Source of the DNA: CAVRUD01 sp963849635
Lineage (GTDB): Bacteria > Chloroflexota > Chloroflexia > Thermomicrobiales > UBA6265
DNA length: 64,000 nucleotides
Assembly (NCBI GenBank): GCA_963849635.1
Contig: CAWKIA010000040.1
Span: 62,001-126,000, forward strand
Direction: 5' to 3'
The stretch's first letter is position 1, and each line of letters opens with the position of its first letter. Positions 18,333-27,524 of this stretch are shown here, piece by piece. The notes under the pieces are model-generated. The model did not search any database. It was given only the letters and a program-made list of their open reading frames with translations, and was not told the DNA's origin. Position numbers and translations under genes: made by a program.

Positions 18333-19154
18333 ATGGACGCTACCCGCATCGATGCGATCGCCAGACTCTTCGCCGCCCGCCGCCTCTCCCGTCGCCAAGC
18401 CCTGGCCGGGGGCGGGGCCGGCCTCGCCGCCGGCGCCCTCGCCGCCACCACCCGCGCCCAGGAGGCGACGCCCGGCCCGGCTGCGGGGGCCGGGGCGAAG
18501 ACCGCCTTCCTCTTCGTCCAGTCCTTCCAGTCCGGCAGCTTCGCCCCCAAGGACGGCGCCGAGGACGCCTACACCCTGACGCTGGAGCAGGGGTTGGGGC
18601 AGACCGTCTACTTCTCCGACCGCCCCGAACGCATCGTCGGCGCCACCCCGACCGCCGATTTCCTGAAGGGGATGCCCTTCGGGCCGGACAACCCGCCGAA
18701 CGCGGCGCTCGTCTTCGAGGCCACGCCCGGCGACACCGACGTCGTCGTCCTGGAGCTGACCGAGCCCACCTACGACGAGGCGACCAAGACGGCGACCTAC
18801 GACGCCACGGTCCTCGCCGACTTCGAGAAGCTGGGGATCGCCTTCCAGGAGGCGCCGAAGGGGGCGGGCGCCCTCCACCCCTCGTTTGGCGCCGCCTCCC
18901 TCTTCATCGACGACTGCCCGAACGACTTCATCAGGTGCACACGCCTGAATGATCTTACGGTTCCTGTCGTCTTTGACAACCAGCCCTTTTGCTGGAACTA
19001 CAGCGTCTGCATGCCCTGCGAACCCGGCGGGAACGTCAAGGGCGATAGGTGCCAAACCTATCAATACTGGAACCAGCAGTGCAACGCCAAAAGGACGTGC
19101 GAGGGGGATTGCCGGTCGAACGTTACGACCGCCGGGGCGATTTGCGACCCTTAA
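18333..19154 (+). CDS. Array copy 6: Tat-secreted Cys-rich protein, intact
   Basis: A complete 273-residue member with GGAGGGA 4 nt before the ATG. The signal (RLSRRQALAGGGAGLAAGAL) is the same as in copy 4 at DNA level, but the core is one of the more divergent: KGMPFGPDNPPNAALVFEAT, VLADFEKLGIAFQEAP and the anchor variant FGAASLFIDDC. The tail has ten cysteines (FCWNYSVCMPCEPGG, RCQTYQYWNQQCNAKRTCEG, ending AICDP). It belongs to the same tail subtype as copies 4 and 18, so signal and tail match copy 4 while the core does not. Confidence 0.85.
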   Translation: MDATRIDAIARLFAARRLSRRQALAGGGAGLAAGALAATTRAQEATPGPAAGAGAKTAFLFVQSFQSGSFAPKDGAEDAYTLTLEQGLGQTVYFSDRPERIVGATPTADFLKGMPFGPDNPPNAALVFEATPGDTDVVVLELTEPTYDEATKTATYDATVLADFEKLGIAFQEAPKGAGALHPSFGAASLFIDDCPNDFIRCTRLNDLTVPVVFDNQPFCWNYSVCMPCEPGGNVKGDRCQTYQYWNQQCNAKRTCEGDCRSNVTTAGAICDP

Positions 19155-19216
19155 TCACGAGCGGATCTGGCCAGCTGCGGCCCGCGTCCCTTCGCATCTC
19201 CCCAGGAGGTGACACC

Positions 19217-20032
19217 GTGAACCCATCAAGCTTCGACCACATTGCCAAGCTCTTCGCCACCCACCGCACCCGACGGCAGGCCATCGCCCAGGCCGGCCCG
19301 GGCCTGGCCGCCGGGGCCCTCGCCGCCACCGGCCTCACCCCCACCGCCCGCGCCCAGGAGGCGACACCCGCCCCGGCGGACCCGGGCGACAAGACGATGT
19401 TCCTCTTCCTCCAGTCGTTCCAGTCCGGCAGTCTCGCCCCGGTAGTCGGTGCAGAGGACCGCTACACCCTGACGTTGGACCAGGGGATGGGCCAGACGAT
19501 CTACTTCTCCGACCGGCCGGAACGCCTCGTCGGCGCCGTCCCGACGCCCCGCTTCCTGGCGGGCCTCGGCTTCCTGCCCGACAACCCCCCCAACGCCGCC
19601 CTGGTGGTGGAGACAGCGGACGGCCAGACCGAGATCGCCGTGGTCGAGCTCTTCACGCCGGCCTACGACGAGGCGACCCACACCGCGACCTACGAGGTGG
19701 CGGTCCTCGAAGAGTGGGAGGACGCGCTCGGGGTGGGCCTGACCCAGACGCCGAATGACCTGGCGGCCTTCGGGGACCGCTTCGGCGCCGCCCACCTCTT
19801 CATCGACGACTGTCCGGACGGGCTTCTCGTCTGCGAGCAGTTCGATCAGAACGGCAACCTCATGGGGCAGGGGATGGCCATCCGCCCGGTAGGAGCCTGC
19901 TGGAACTGGGGCAGCGCCTGCTGCCAACCGTGCTCCGGGGGGATGGACGCGAACTACTGGAAGGACCAATGCTACCAACGTTTTCCCGGAGTATTGCTGG
20001 GACAGGAACTGCCAGCTCTCATGGAGTCTTGA
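19217..20032 (+). CDS. Array copy 7: Tat-secreted Cys-rich protein, tail probably shifted
   Basis: Starts with GTG (AGGAGGT 6 nt upstream), reading MNPSSFDHIAKLF and RTRRQAIAQAGPGLAAGALA; it is the only copy with a GTG start. The core is intact (MFLFLQSFQSGSLAP, GMGQTIYFSDRPERLVGAVP). The tail runs VGACWNWGSACCQPCSGG, then YWKDQCYQRFPGVLLGQELP, with seven cysteines as read. Removing one T from the TTTT near 19981 gives RFPEYCWDRNCQLSW and a further Cys before a TGA near 20065, making ten cysteines and matching the CNxxFPxC pattern. I therefore suspect a one-base frameshift close to the end. Confidence 0.8.
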   Translation: MNPSSFDHIAKLFATHRTRRQAIAQAGPGLAAGALAATGLTPTARAQEATPAPADPGDKTMFLFLQSFQSGSLAPVVGAEDRYTLTLDQGMGQTIYFSDRPERLVGAVPTPRFLAGLGFLPDNPPNAALVVETADGQTEIAVVELFTPAYDEATHTATYEVAVLEEWEDALGVGLTQTPNDLAAFGDRFGAAHLFIDDCPDGLLVCEQFDQNGNLMGQGMAIRPVGACWNWGSACCQPCSGGMDANYWKDQCYQRFPGVLLGQELPALMES

Positions 20033-20149
20033 CGCCGTGATCGCGCCAAGTTCCTGCTCATTCTGACCGTTCCTCGGAGGCGCGCGGCGGCGGCGCCCCC
20101 CCGGTGCGGCGACCGCCAGCCCCACGCCCATTCGTGTAGAGGAGCGACT

Positions 20150-21031
20150 ATGGACGCCACCCACTTCGACTCAGTCGCCAGGTTCTTTGCCGCCCGCCTC
20201 TCCCGCCGCCAGGCCGTGCGCCAGGCCGGCGCCGGGCTGGCCGCCGGCGCCCTCGCGGCCGCCGGCCTCGCGCACTCCGCCCACGCCCAGGATGCGACCT
20301 CCGCCCCGGCGGACGCGGGCGACAAGACGATGTTCCTCTTCGTCCAGTCCTTCCAATCTGGCAGCATCGTGCCCAAGGAGGACGTCGAGGACCGCTACAC
20401 CCTGACGTTGGAACAGGGACTCGGGCAGACCATCTACTTCTCCGACCGGCCGGAACGGATCGTCGGCGCCACCCCTACCCCCCGGTTCTTGGCCGGGTTC
20501 GGCTTTCCGGACGACGACCCGCCAAACGCCGCCCTAGTGGTGGAAACCGAGGCGGGGGAGTCCGAGGTCGCGGTACTGGAGCTGTTCAGTCCGGCCTACG
20601 AGGAGGCGAGCCGCACGGCCACCTACGAGGTGGCGGTCCTGGCGGAGTGGGAGCGGGAGCTGGGGATGGGCTTGACGGAGGCCCCGGCCGACTTGGCGAC
20701 GCTGCGGCCGAGCTTTGGCGCCGCCCACCTCTTCATCGACGACTGCCCGGACGGGCTCGTCTGGTGCTCGACCTCGCAAGTAAGCGTCCTGCCGATCCCG
20801 GGAAATCATGGGTTCTGCTGGAACTACGGCGGCGCGTGCTGCCAACCGTGCGTACCCGGCGGCGGGGACTTCCAGCAGTACTGGAAGCAGCAGTGCCACG
20901 ATCAGTACCCGTACGACCTGTCCTCGCCCGGCTATACCTGCGGGGAACCCGGGCAAGCCAACGAATGCCAGGTCAATTACCAAATGGGTTGTCCTGACGT
21001 CCTTACCTGCACGTTCGTTCACCAATGCTGA
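20150..21031 (+). CDS. Array copy 8: Tat-secreted Cys-rich protein, intact, longest tail
   Basis: A complete 293-residue member, the longest. AGAGGAG lies 5 nt before the ATG; signal ARLSRRQAVRQAGAGLAAGA. Core MFLFVQSFQSGSIVPKEDVE, IYFSDRPERIVGATP, then FGFPDDDPPNAALVVETEAG. The tail has twelve cysteines: the shared block GFCWNYGGACCQPC and QQYWKQQCHDQYP, then an extension with YTCGEPGQANECQVNYQMGC and LTCTFVHQC. The first block is closest to that of copy 7, and the two copies are adjacent, as expected from tandem duplication with later divergence. Confidence 0.85.
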   Translation: MDATHFDSVARFFAARLSRRQAVRQAGAGLAAGALAAAGLAHSAHAQDATSAPADAGDKTMFLFVQSFQSGSIVPKEDVEDRYTLTLEQGLGQTIYFSDRPERIVGATPTPRFLAGFGFPDDDPPNAALVVETEAGESEVAVLELFSPAYEEASRTATYEVAVLAEWERELGMGLTEAPADLATLRPSFGAAHLFIDDCPDGLVWCSTSQVSVLPIPGNHGFCWNYGGACCQPCVPGGGDFQQYWKQQCHDQYPYDLSSPGYTCGEPGQANECQVNYQMGCPDVLTCTFVHQC

Positions 21032-21100
21032 CCATGCCCCGCTCGGGTCCCGGCGGCGCCCCGCGCCCAGCCAAGCCAAGCAGCCACCAACGGAGGCACC

Positions 21101-21947
21101 ATGGATGCCACCCACTTCGACTCAGTCGCCAAGTTCTTTGCCGCCCGCCGCCGGTCCCGCCGCCAAGCTGGCGCCGGGCTGGCCGCCATCGCCGCCGCCG
21201 GCCTCGCCCCCGGGGACCGCCCGCGCCCAGGAGGCGACGCCCGGCCCGGCTGCGGGGGCCGGGCGAGAAGGTCGACCTTCCTCTTCGTCCAGTCCTTCCA
21301 GTCCGGCAGCGTCGCCCCAAGGACGGCGCCGAGGGCCGCTACACCCTGACCCTGGAGCAGGGCCTGGGCCAGACGATCTACTTCTCCGACCGCCCCGAAC
21401 GCATCGTCGGCGCCGCCCCGACCGCCGCGGTTTCTCGAGCGGCATCGGCTTCCGGCCGGACAACCCGCCCAACGCCGCCCTGGTCGTGGAAACCGCGCCA
21501 AACCAGACCGACCTCGCGGTGGTGGAGCTGTTCGCCCCGAGCTATGACGAGCCGACCCGCACCCTCACCTACGAGATCGCGGTCCTGGCGAACTGGGACG
21601 AACTCCTGGAGCTGGGGTTCACCGCGGCGCCGACCGACCTGGCGGCGCTGGCCCCGACCTTCGGCGCCGCCCACCTCTTCATCGACGACTGTCCGGACGG
21701 CACCGTCGCCTGCGTGCGCGACAACAGCCGGATCGGCTCCATCCACGACTTCGGCGGCTACTGCTACAGCTGGTCGGCCGCCAACTGCTACACCTGCAGT
21801 CCGAACAAGGACAACTTCGGCGACGACGTCGCCTACTGGACAGACCAGTGCAATCAGCGGTTCCCGGACTGCAACGGCGCGTGCCACGCGCGAAACGTCT
21901 GCGGCGGCGGCTTCGCCTGCCCGGCCGGGGACCTCTTCTCCGACTAG
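21101..21947 (+). pseudogene. Array copy 9: Tat-secreted Cys-rich protein, several frameshifts
   Basis: ATG with GGAGG 4 nt upstream; the signal region has lost residues (RSRRQAGAGLAAIAAAGLAP). Frame breaks lie near 21225, near 21315 (one C missing in GCCCCAAGG compared with GCCCCCAAGG) and near 21430 (VGAAPTAA, then FSSGIGFRPDNPPNAALVVE in another frame). From there it is open to the TAG at 21947. The tail has ten cysteines, GYCYSWSAANCYTCSP, YWTDQCNQRFPDCNGACHAR, NVCGGGFACPAG. The C-terminal two thirds therefore looks normal, while the N-terminal third is damaged. Confidence 0.7.
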
Positions 21948-22018
21948 ACCGCGGCGCCGCGCCGCCATCGACGATCGCGGTTCGCTTCGGCGACCGACGA
22001 TGTGAGAGGACCAGTCGC

Positions 22019-22830
22019 ATGGACACCACGCGCTTCGACGCCATAGCTCGGCTCCTCGCCGGCCACCGCTCCCGGCGGCAGGCCATGGTCCAGGCAGGGG
22101 CAGGCCTTGCCGCCAGCGCCCTGGCCGCCGCCGGCCTGGCCGCGGCGACCCGGGACCGGGCCGCCGCCCAGGACGCCACCCCGCCCGCGTCAGCCGCGGG
22201 CGAGAAGACCACGTTTCTCTTCCTCCAGGCCTTCCAGTCCGGCCGCATCGAACCCAAGGCAGGGGCGGAAGGGACCTACACCCTGACCCTGGAGCAGGGG
22301 CTGGGCCAGACCATCTACTTCTCCGACCGTCCCGAGCGCATCGTCGGAGCCAGCCCAACGCCCCAGTTCCTCGAAGGACTCGGCTTCCCCGCCGACAACC
22401 CACCCAACGCCGCCCTGGTGGTGGAGACGGCAGGGGGGAGACCGAGATCGTCGTGGTCGAGCTCTTCACGCCGGCCTACGACGACGCCAGCCACACGGCG
22501 ACCTACGAGGTGGCGGTGCTGGCGGAATGGGAGAACGCGCTGGGGGTGGGCCTCACCCAGACGCCGGCCGACCTGGCGGCCTTCGGGCCCGAGTTCGGCG
22601 CCGCCCACCTCTTCATCGACGACTGCTCCAACCAAATTATCTACTGTGCCACCGACCTGGGCTTTGGCGATAACCTCGGCAACCTCGACCCGCAGCCCTA
22701 CTGCTGGGACGACAGCGGCCTCGGCTGCTCTCCGTGCGTGGGCGACCAGGCCTACTGGGACGAATGGTGCAATCAGGCCTTCGCCGCCTGCAACGGCAAC
22801 TGCGGCGCGAACTCGTACTCTTGGGGTTAA
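22019..22830 (+). pseudogene. Array copy 10: Tat-secreted Cys-rich protein, one frameshift
   Basis: The leader and start resemble those of copy 5 almost base for base. Signal HRSRRQAMVQAGAGLAASAL and a longer AAATRDRAAAQDATP. The frame is open to ALVVETAGG and breaks in a run of six G near 22437; ETEIVVVELFTPAYDDASHT continues in the next frame to TAA at 22830. Repaired length is about 269 residues. The tail has eight cysteines: YCWDDSGLGCSPCVGDQAYW, EWCNQAFAACNGNC, and ends SYSWG without a terminal Cys. Confidence 0.75.
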
Positions 22831-22980
22831 CCCCGTGCGGGCGCTGGCTCCCGCCGTCGGGGCCCTCCGCGAAGCTGCTGCCACCGACCGCGGCGTCCGG
22901 CCATCGGCCATCGGCGATCGGCCGATCGAGCCGGCATGGTCCGCATCCCGCCCGAGGACGACAGAAAGGAAGGCACGACC

Positions 22981-23815
22981 ATGGACCCCACTCGCATTCG
23001 ACCGCATCGCCAAGCGCTTCGCCGACCGCCGCCGCACCCGCCGCCGCGTCCTGGCCGAGGCCGGGGCCGGGCTCGCCGCCGGCGCCCTCGCCGCAACGGG
23101 GCTCGGGGCGGCCCGCGCCGCCCAGGACGCCACCCCGGCGACCGGCGAGACCGGCGAGAAGGTCGAATACCTCTTCGTCCAGTCCTTCCGCTCCGGCACC
23201 GTCGCACCCAAGGCCGGGGAGGATGGGACGTATACCCTCACCCTGGCGCAGGGCCTGGGCCAGACGATCGCCTTCTCCGACCGCCCCGACCGCATCGTCG
23301 GCGCCGCGCCGACCGCCCAGTTCCTCAAGGGGCTCGGCTTCCCGCCCGACAACCCACCCAACGCCGCCCTGATCGTCGAGGCAAGCCCGGGCAGCGAGGA
23401 GATCGCCGTCGTGGAGTTGTTCAACCCAGTCTACGAGGAGGCCACCCACACCGCCACCTACGACGTCACGGTGCTCCACGAGTGGGAGGAGTCGCTGGGG
23501 GTGGGCCTCACTCAGACGCCGAATGACCTGGCGGCGCTGGCCCCGTCCTTCGGGGCCGCCCACCTCTTCATCGACGACTGTTCTGACGGGACCGTCACCT
23601 GCGCCAACGAGTTGAGCTTCAAAACCGGGTACTGCAGCGACCCCGGCAGCTTTTGGTGCTGTAAACCTTGCACCCCGAATGGTGCCACGGATTGGGAGGA
23701 GATCGACCAGCACTACCGGGATCTTTGCACCCAGCTCGACATCGGGCTGTGCAACGGGGGCAGGTGCACGCCCACCTACCACGAGGATGACCCCGCCTGG
23801 GCATGCGGAAGATGA
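22981..23815 (+). pseudogene. Array copy 11: Tat-secreted Cys-rich protein, frameshift at codon six
   Basis: AAAGGA lies 10 nt before the ATG. MDPTRI is followed by a shift of frame: the continuing frame reads FDRIAKRFADRRRTRRRVLA, so one or two extra bases are present near 22996. The rest is a single open frame to the TGA at 23815 (core EYLFVQSFRSGTVAPKAG, with the variant IAFSDRPDRIVGAAP in place of IYFSDRPERIVG). The tail has ten cysteines, including TGYCSDPGSFWCCKPCTPNG, DLCTQLDIGLCNGGRC and AWACGR. The shift so near the start would abolish the product unless an alternative start is used. Confidence 0.75.
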
Positions 23816-23981
23816 CCGCGCGCTCCGTCCGCCGGACCCGGCTCATGGGGCGGCGCCAGACCCGGCGGCGGGCGGATTCCCCTCCGCCCGGGGTTCCGAG
23901 CGCGGGGTACGTGCGGCCGCCGCTCCCCGGGCCGCCTCTGACAGCATCGGTTCTTCACCGCCAGCCATGGAGACAGCCCAG

Positions 23982-24786
23982 ATGGACGCCAGCCAATTCG
24001 ACCGCATCGCCAAGGTCTTCGCCGCCAACCGCCTCTCGCGCCGCGCCGCCATGCGGCAGGGCGCGGCCGGGCTCGCCGCCGGCGCCCTCGCCGCCGTGGG
24101 GCTTGGCGCCGCTGCCCCCAGCCGCCGCCCAGGACGCCACCCCGGCGGCCGGAGCCGTCGGTGAGAAGGTCGAGTACCTCTTCGTCCAGTCCTTCGAGTC
24201 CGGCGCCATCGCCCCCAAGGCGGGGGAAGACGGCACCTACACCCTGACCCTGGAGCACGGCCTGGGCCAGACGATCTACTTCTCCGACCGCCCCGAACGC
24301 GTCGTCGGCGCCAGCCCGACCGCCGCGTTCCTGGCTGGGCTCGGCTTCCCGCCGGACAACCCGCCCAATGCCGCCCTGGTGGTGGAGGCGGGCCCCGAGG
24401 ACACCGACGTCGCGGTCCTCGAACTGTTCAACCCGGCCTACGACGCGGCCACCCACACCGCCACCTACGAGGTGAAGGTGCTGGCGGACTGGGAGCAGAC
24501 GCTGGCGCTAGGCTTTGCCGAGCAGCCGAAGGACCTGGCCGCGCTCGCCCCCGCCTTCGGCGCCGCCCACCTCTTCATCGACGACTGCCCGGACATCCAA
24601 CTGAATTGTTACGATGTGAATCACCCCAGCACCATCGTGGGGACGACGATGGCCGGCACCTGCTATCAATGGTGGCCGCCGGGGTGTCTCCTCTGTGAGA
24701 ACACGTGCATCACGTGCAACAACGCTGTGCCGGCCTGTGGCGGCCAATGCTGCGGCGATTGCCCAGGCGGCTGCCCGACCGAGTGA
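23982..24786 (+). pseudogene. Array copy 12: Tat-secreted Cys-rich protein, one frameshift
   Basis: ATG 23982 follows GGAG at 23969-23972; an in-frame ATG five codons earlier is less well placed. Signal NRLSRRAAMRQGAAGLAAGA; the frame breaks in a C run near 24117 (GLGAAAP, then AAAQDATPAAGAVGEKVEYL). Otherwise open to TGA 24786. The tail departs from the usual plan: TCYQWWPPGCLLCENTCITC, NNAVPACGGQCCGDCPGGC, twelve cysteines with several CxxC spacings and no C-N-x-x-[YF] block. It is the most cysteine-dense tail and could bind metal as well as form disulfides. Confidence 0.75.
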
Positions 24787-24904
24787 CTGGACTGCTCTTC
24801 GCGCAACCACCCGCCCGCCCGACCACCCCTGCGGCCCTCCCTTCCAGCTGTCCGCTGGCGCGGTCGGATTCGCTGGCGGATGGGTCGTTCTCCGGTGATG
24901 GGTG

Positions 24905-25054
24905 GGGTGTCGACCGGGGTGATATTCTCGCCATCGGCCAGTAGGGGTACCGCGCCAGGAGGTCCTGGAGCCGGGATTCGGCCTCGTAGGGCGGGTTCGT
25001 CAGGATGACGAACCCGCCCTCCGCTTGCTCGAGGAAAATCACGCCCGCTTGCAT
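24905..25054 (-). pseudogene. 5' fragment of an unrelated gene inside the array
   Basis: On the minus strand an ATG at 25054 with GAGGAAGGGG upstream starts MQAGVIFLEQAEGGFVIL, then TNPPYEAESRLQDLLARYP, after which the frame breaks (LLADGENITPV lies in the next frame). The 'PYEAESRLQDLLARYPxLLA' stretch reminds me of the N-terminus of a family of roughly 200-residue hypothetical proteins in Chloroflexota and Actinobacteria that begin with such a line; I cannot name it firmly. Only the first 50 or so codons remain. It marks foreign or rearranged DNA in the 0.9-kb gap between copies 12 and 13; 25077-25271 holds nothing I recognise. Confidence 0.4.
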
Positions 25055-25271
25055 CGCCTCGCCCCTTCCTCTCCACCGCTTCATGTCAGGGCATGGTACT
25101 CCGCATCGGGGGAGCAATCTTCGGGGCGGTGCTTGGAGAGGAATCGGTCACCAATCGGCTACGTGCTCGATGCAGTCAACGGGACACCGGTCGCCGAGCC
25201 AGTTCGGTCATCCCCAGGTCCGACCAGAGCCATCCAACGATGATCCGATCGAGGTCGAACACGACCATGCC

Positions 25272-25388
25272 AATCACGTCTTCCGGATTTTCCGCAAGCT
25301 GGGGGTCCGGACCCGCGCCGAGGCGGTCGCCGCCGGCGCCGCCGACCTGGGCGCTCCCGCGGCGGCGCCCCCGCCGGCCGACCCCTAG
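25272..25388 (+). pseudogene. LuxR C-terminal HTH fragment, duplicate of the end of LuxR copy 2
   Basis: Reads NHVFRIFRKLGVRTRAEAVA, then AGAADLGAPAAAPPPADP and TAG. The DNA matches 12763-12880, the end of the regulator that stands before the array, and the similarity continues without a break into the array leader and the start of copy 13. It keeps the unbroken C-terminus that the copy at 12880 has lost. Only the second helix of the HTH onward is present, so it has no function itself; it is the edge of a duplicated block. Confidence 0.8.
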
Positions 25389-25431
25389 CCCTCCCCACCG
25401 GCGGCCGATCTCCCCGGGCCGCACCCCGCTC

Positions 25432-25486
25432 GGTACCTACGCCCCGCCGCCGGCACATAGGTACCACCCCGCCAACTATTAGTTAC
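25432..25486 (+). promoter_or_regulatory. Second copy of the GTAC-repeat leader, before array copy 13
   Basis: CGGTACCTACG, ATAGGTACCA and AGTTACCG repeat the three elements seen at 12939-12993 with the same 28- and 21-base steps (GTAC at 25433 and 25461; the third has gained a T). The following 200 bases, including GGGGCACTCCCCC and CATATTCCCA, are also duplicated. Retention of two of three cores in the second copy could mean shared regulation or merely recent duplication. Confidence 0.35.
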
Positions 25487-25707
25487 CGCCGCGGGCCGAA
25501 ATGGGGCACTCCCCCATATTCCCACGTCGGTCCCGCCTCCCTACGCTGGGCAGTGCACCTCCTTCGGCTCGGGGGGGGCGCCGGACCCGGCGGTGGGTGG
25601 ATCCACCCACCGCCCGGGGTGCCGGGCGCGGGGACCGCGCGGCCGCCGGTCCCCGCGCCGCCCCGAACGACATCCGTTGAGCATCACCGACCAAGGAGAC
25701 GGCTCCG

Positions 25708-26510
25708 ATGGACGCCACCCACGGCGACCGCGTCGCCAAGCTCTTCGCCACCGCCGTCTCACCCGTCGCGCCGCCGTCCGCCAGGGCGGGGCGGGCTCGC
25801 CGCCGGCGCCTGGCCGCCGTCGGCCTGGCCGCCCACACCGGCACCCCCGCCGCCGCCCAGGAGGCCACCCCGGCGGCCGGCGCGGCCGGGGAGAAGGTCC
25901 AGTACCTCTTCGTCCAGTCCTTCCAGTCCGGCTCCCTCGCCCCCAAGGCGGGGGAGGACGGCACCTTCACCCTCACCCTGGAGCAGGGGTTGGGGCAGAC
26001 CGATCTACTTCTCCGATCGGCCCGAGCGCATCGTCGGCGCCGCGCCCGACCCAGCAGTTCCTCGACGGGCTCGGCTTCGGCCCGGACAACCCGCCCAACG
26101 CCGCATTGGTCGTCGACGACGGCGCTGGCGGGGTCAACATCGCGGTGGTCGAGCTGACCCATCCCACCTACGACGCGGCGGCGGCCACCGCGACCTACGA
26201 CCTCACCGTGCTGCAGGACTACGAGGATGCGGTCGACATGGCCTTCCAGGAGGCCCCGGTCGACCTCTCCGCCCTGGGTGACACCTTCGGCGCCGCCCAC
26301 CTCTTCATCGACGACTGCACCGACATCTCCGCCTGCTACACCGCCGGGCTCTTTGCGGCCGGACCGCTCCCGGGCGGGCCGATCGGGGGATGCTGGAGTT
26401 GGTCGGACCTCGCGTGCCTCCCCTGCGACGGGCGATCCCTCCACGACCTCGAGGACCTCTGCAACGGGACCTACCCCGATCAGTGCGTCGACATCTGCGT
26501 CGTCCGGTGA
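25708..26510 (+). pseudogene. Array copy 13: Tat-secreted Cys-rich protein, several frameshifts
   Basis: ATG with AAGGAG 9 nt upstream, in a leader duplicated from copy 1. The signal is garbled after MDATHGDRVAKLFAT (RRLTRRAAVRQGGAG lies in another frame), the core is lost again near 26000 (an added base in CAGACCGATCTAC) and near 26045. From PTQQFLDGLGFGPDNPPNAA the frame is open to TGA 26510. The tail has eight cysteines: GPLPGGPIGGCWSWSDLAC, LPCDGRSLHDLEDLCNGTYP, DQCVDICVVR. Tails of copies 13, 14 and 15 share the GG(P)IGxCW element and form one subtype of neighbours. Confidence 0.7.
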
Positions 26511-26629
26511 GTCCACCCGCCGCGGGCCGCGGCGCCGTGCCGCGTGGCCCGCACCCGCCTGAACGTCGGCCCGCGCGGCGTCGGCGGAGGGCCGCCGATC
26601 GCCGACGAGCCGAAAAGGAGCCGCCCCCG

Positions 26630-27427
26630 ATGGACGCCACCCGCATCGATGCGATCGCCAGACTCTTCGCCGCCCGCCGCTCCCGCCGCCAAGCCCTGGC
26701 CGAGGCCGGGGCCGGCCTCGCCGCCGGCGCCCTCGCCGCCACCACCCGGTGGGTTCCCGACGCCGCCGCCCAGGACGCCACCCCGCCCGCCGGCGCGAGC
26801 GGGGCGAAGACCGCCTTCCTCTTCGTCCAGTCCTTCCAGTCCGGCAGCTTCGCCCCCAAGGACGGCGTCGAGGATACCTACACCCTGACCCTGGAGCAGG
26901 GGCTGGGCCAGACGATCTACTTCTCCGACCGCCCCGCCCGCCTCGTCGGCGCCACCCCGACCGCCGCATTCCTCAAAGGACTCGGCTTCCCGCCGGACAA
27001 CCCGCCGAACGCCGCCCTGGTGGTGGCGGCGGGGTCGGGCGAGGAGGATATCGCCGTGCTGGAGCTCTCCAGCCCCACCTACAACGAGGCCACCCACACC
27101 GCCACCTACGACGTCACGGCGCTGGCGGAGTGGGAGCGAAGCCTGGCGATGGGCTTTGCCGAGGTGCCGACCGACCTGGCCAAGCTGGCCCCGTCCTTCG
27201 GCGCCGCCCACCTCTTCGTCGACGACTGCCCCGACATCACCACCTGCTTCACCTTCGGGGTCTACCCGGCTGGCCCGGTCCCGGGCGGGCCGATCGGCAC
27301 CTGCTGGAATACCTGGCTCGCGCTGTGCCAGCCCTGCAACAGGAGATCCATCGACGACATCCAGCAGTCCTGCAACCAGACGTACCCCGACAAGTGCGGC
27401 GGCTCCTGCATCGTCTACGCCCCGTAA
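26630..27427 (+). CDS. Array copy 14: Tat-secreted Cys-rich protein, intact
   Basis: A complete 265-residue member with AAAAGGAG 9 nt before the ATG. Signal AARRSRRQALAEAGAGLAAG, then RWVPDAAAQDATPPAGASG, close to copy 4. Core KTAFLFVQSFQSGSFAPKDG as in copy 6, IYFSDRPARLVGATP and anchor FGAAHLFVDDC. The tail has eight cysteines: GPVPGGPIGTCWNTWLALC, QPCNRRSIDDIQQSCNQTYP, DKCGGSCIVYAP. The mixture of copy-4-like signal, copy-6-like core start and copy-13/15-like tail makes it the clearest mosaic in the array. Confidence 0.85.
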   Translation: MDATRIDAIARLFAARRSRRQALAEAGAGLAAGALAATTRWVPDAAAQDATPPAGASGAKTAFLFVQSFQSGSFAPKDGVEDTYTLTLEQGLGQTIYFSDRPARLVGATPTAAFLKGLGFPPDNPPNAALVVAAGSGEEDIAVLELSSPTYNEATHTATYDVTALAEWERSLAMGFAEVPTDLAKLAPSFGAAHLFVDDCPDITTCFTFGVYPAGPVPGGPIGTCWNTWLALCQPCNRRSIDDIQQSCNQTYPDKCGGSCIVYAP

Positions 27428-27524
27428 CGGGCGGCCCGGTCGGCGACGGTGGCCATCCCCGCCGTTCCGGGATGGGGCCGCGTTCGGTCCGATCCGTCGC
27501 GCATAGCCCCAAGGAGTTTCCCCG

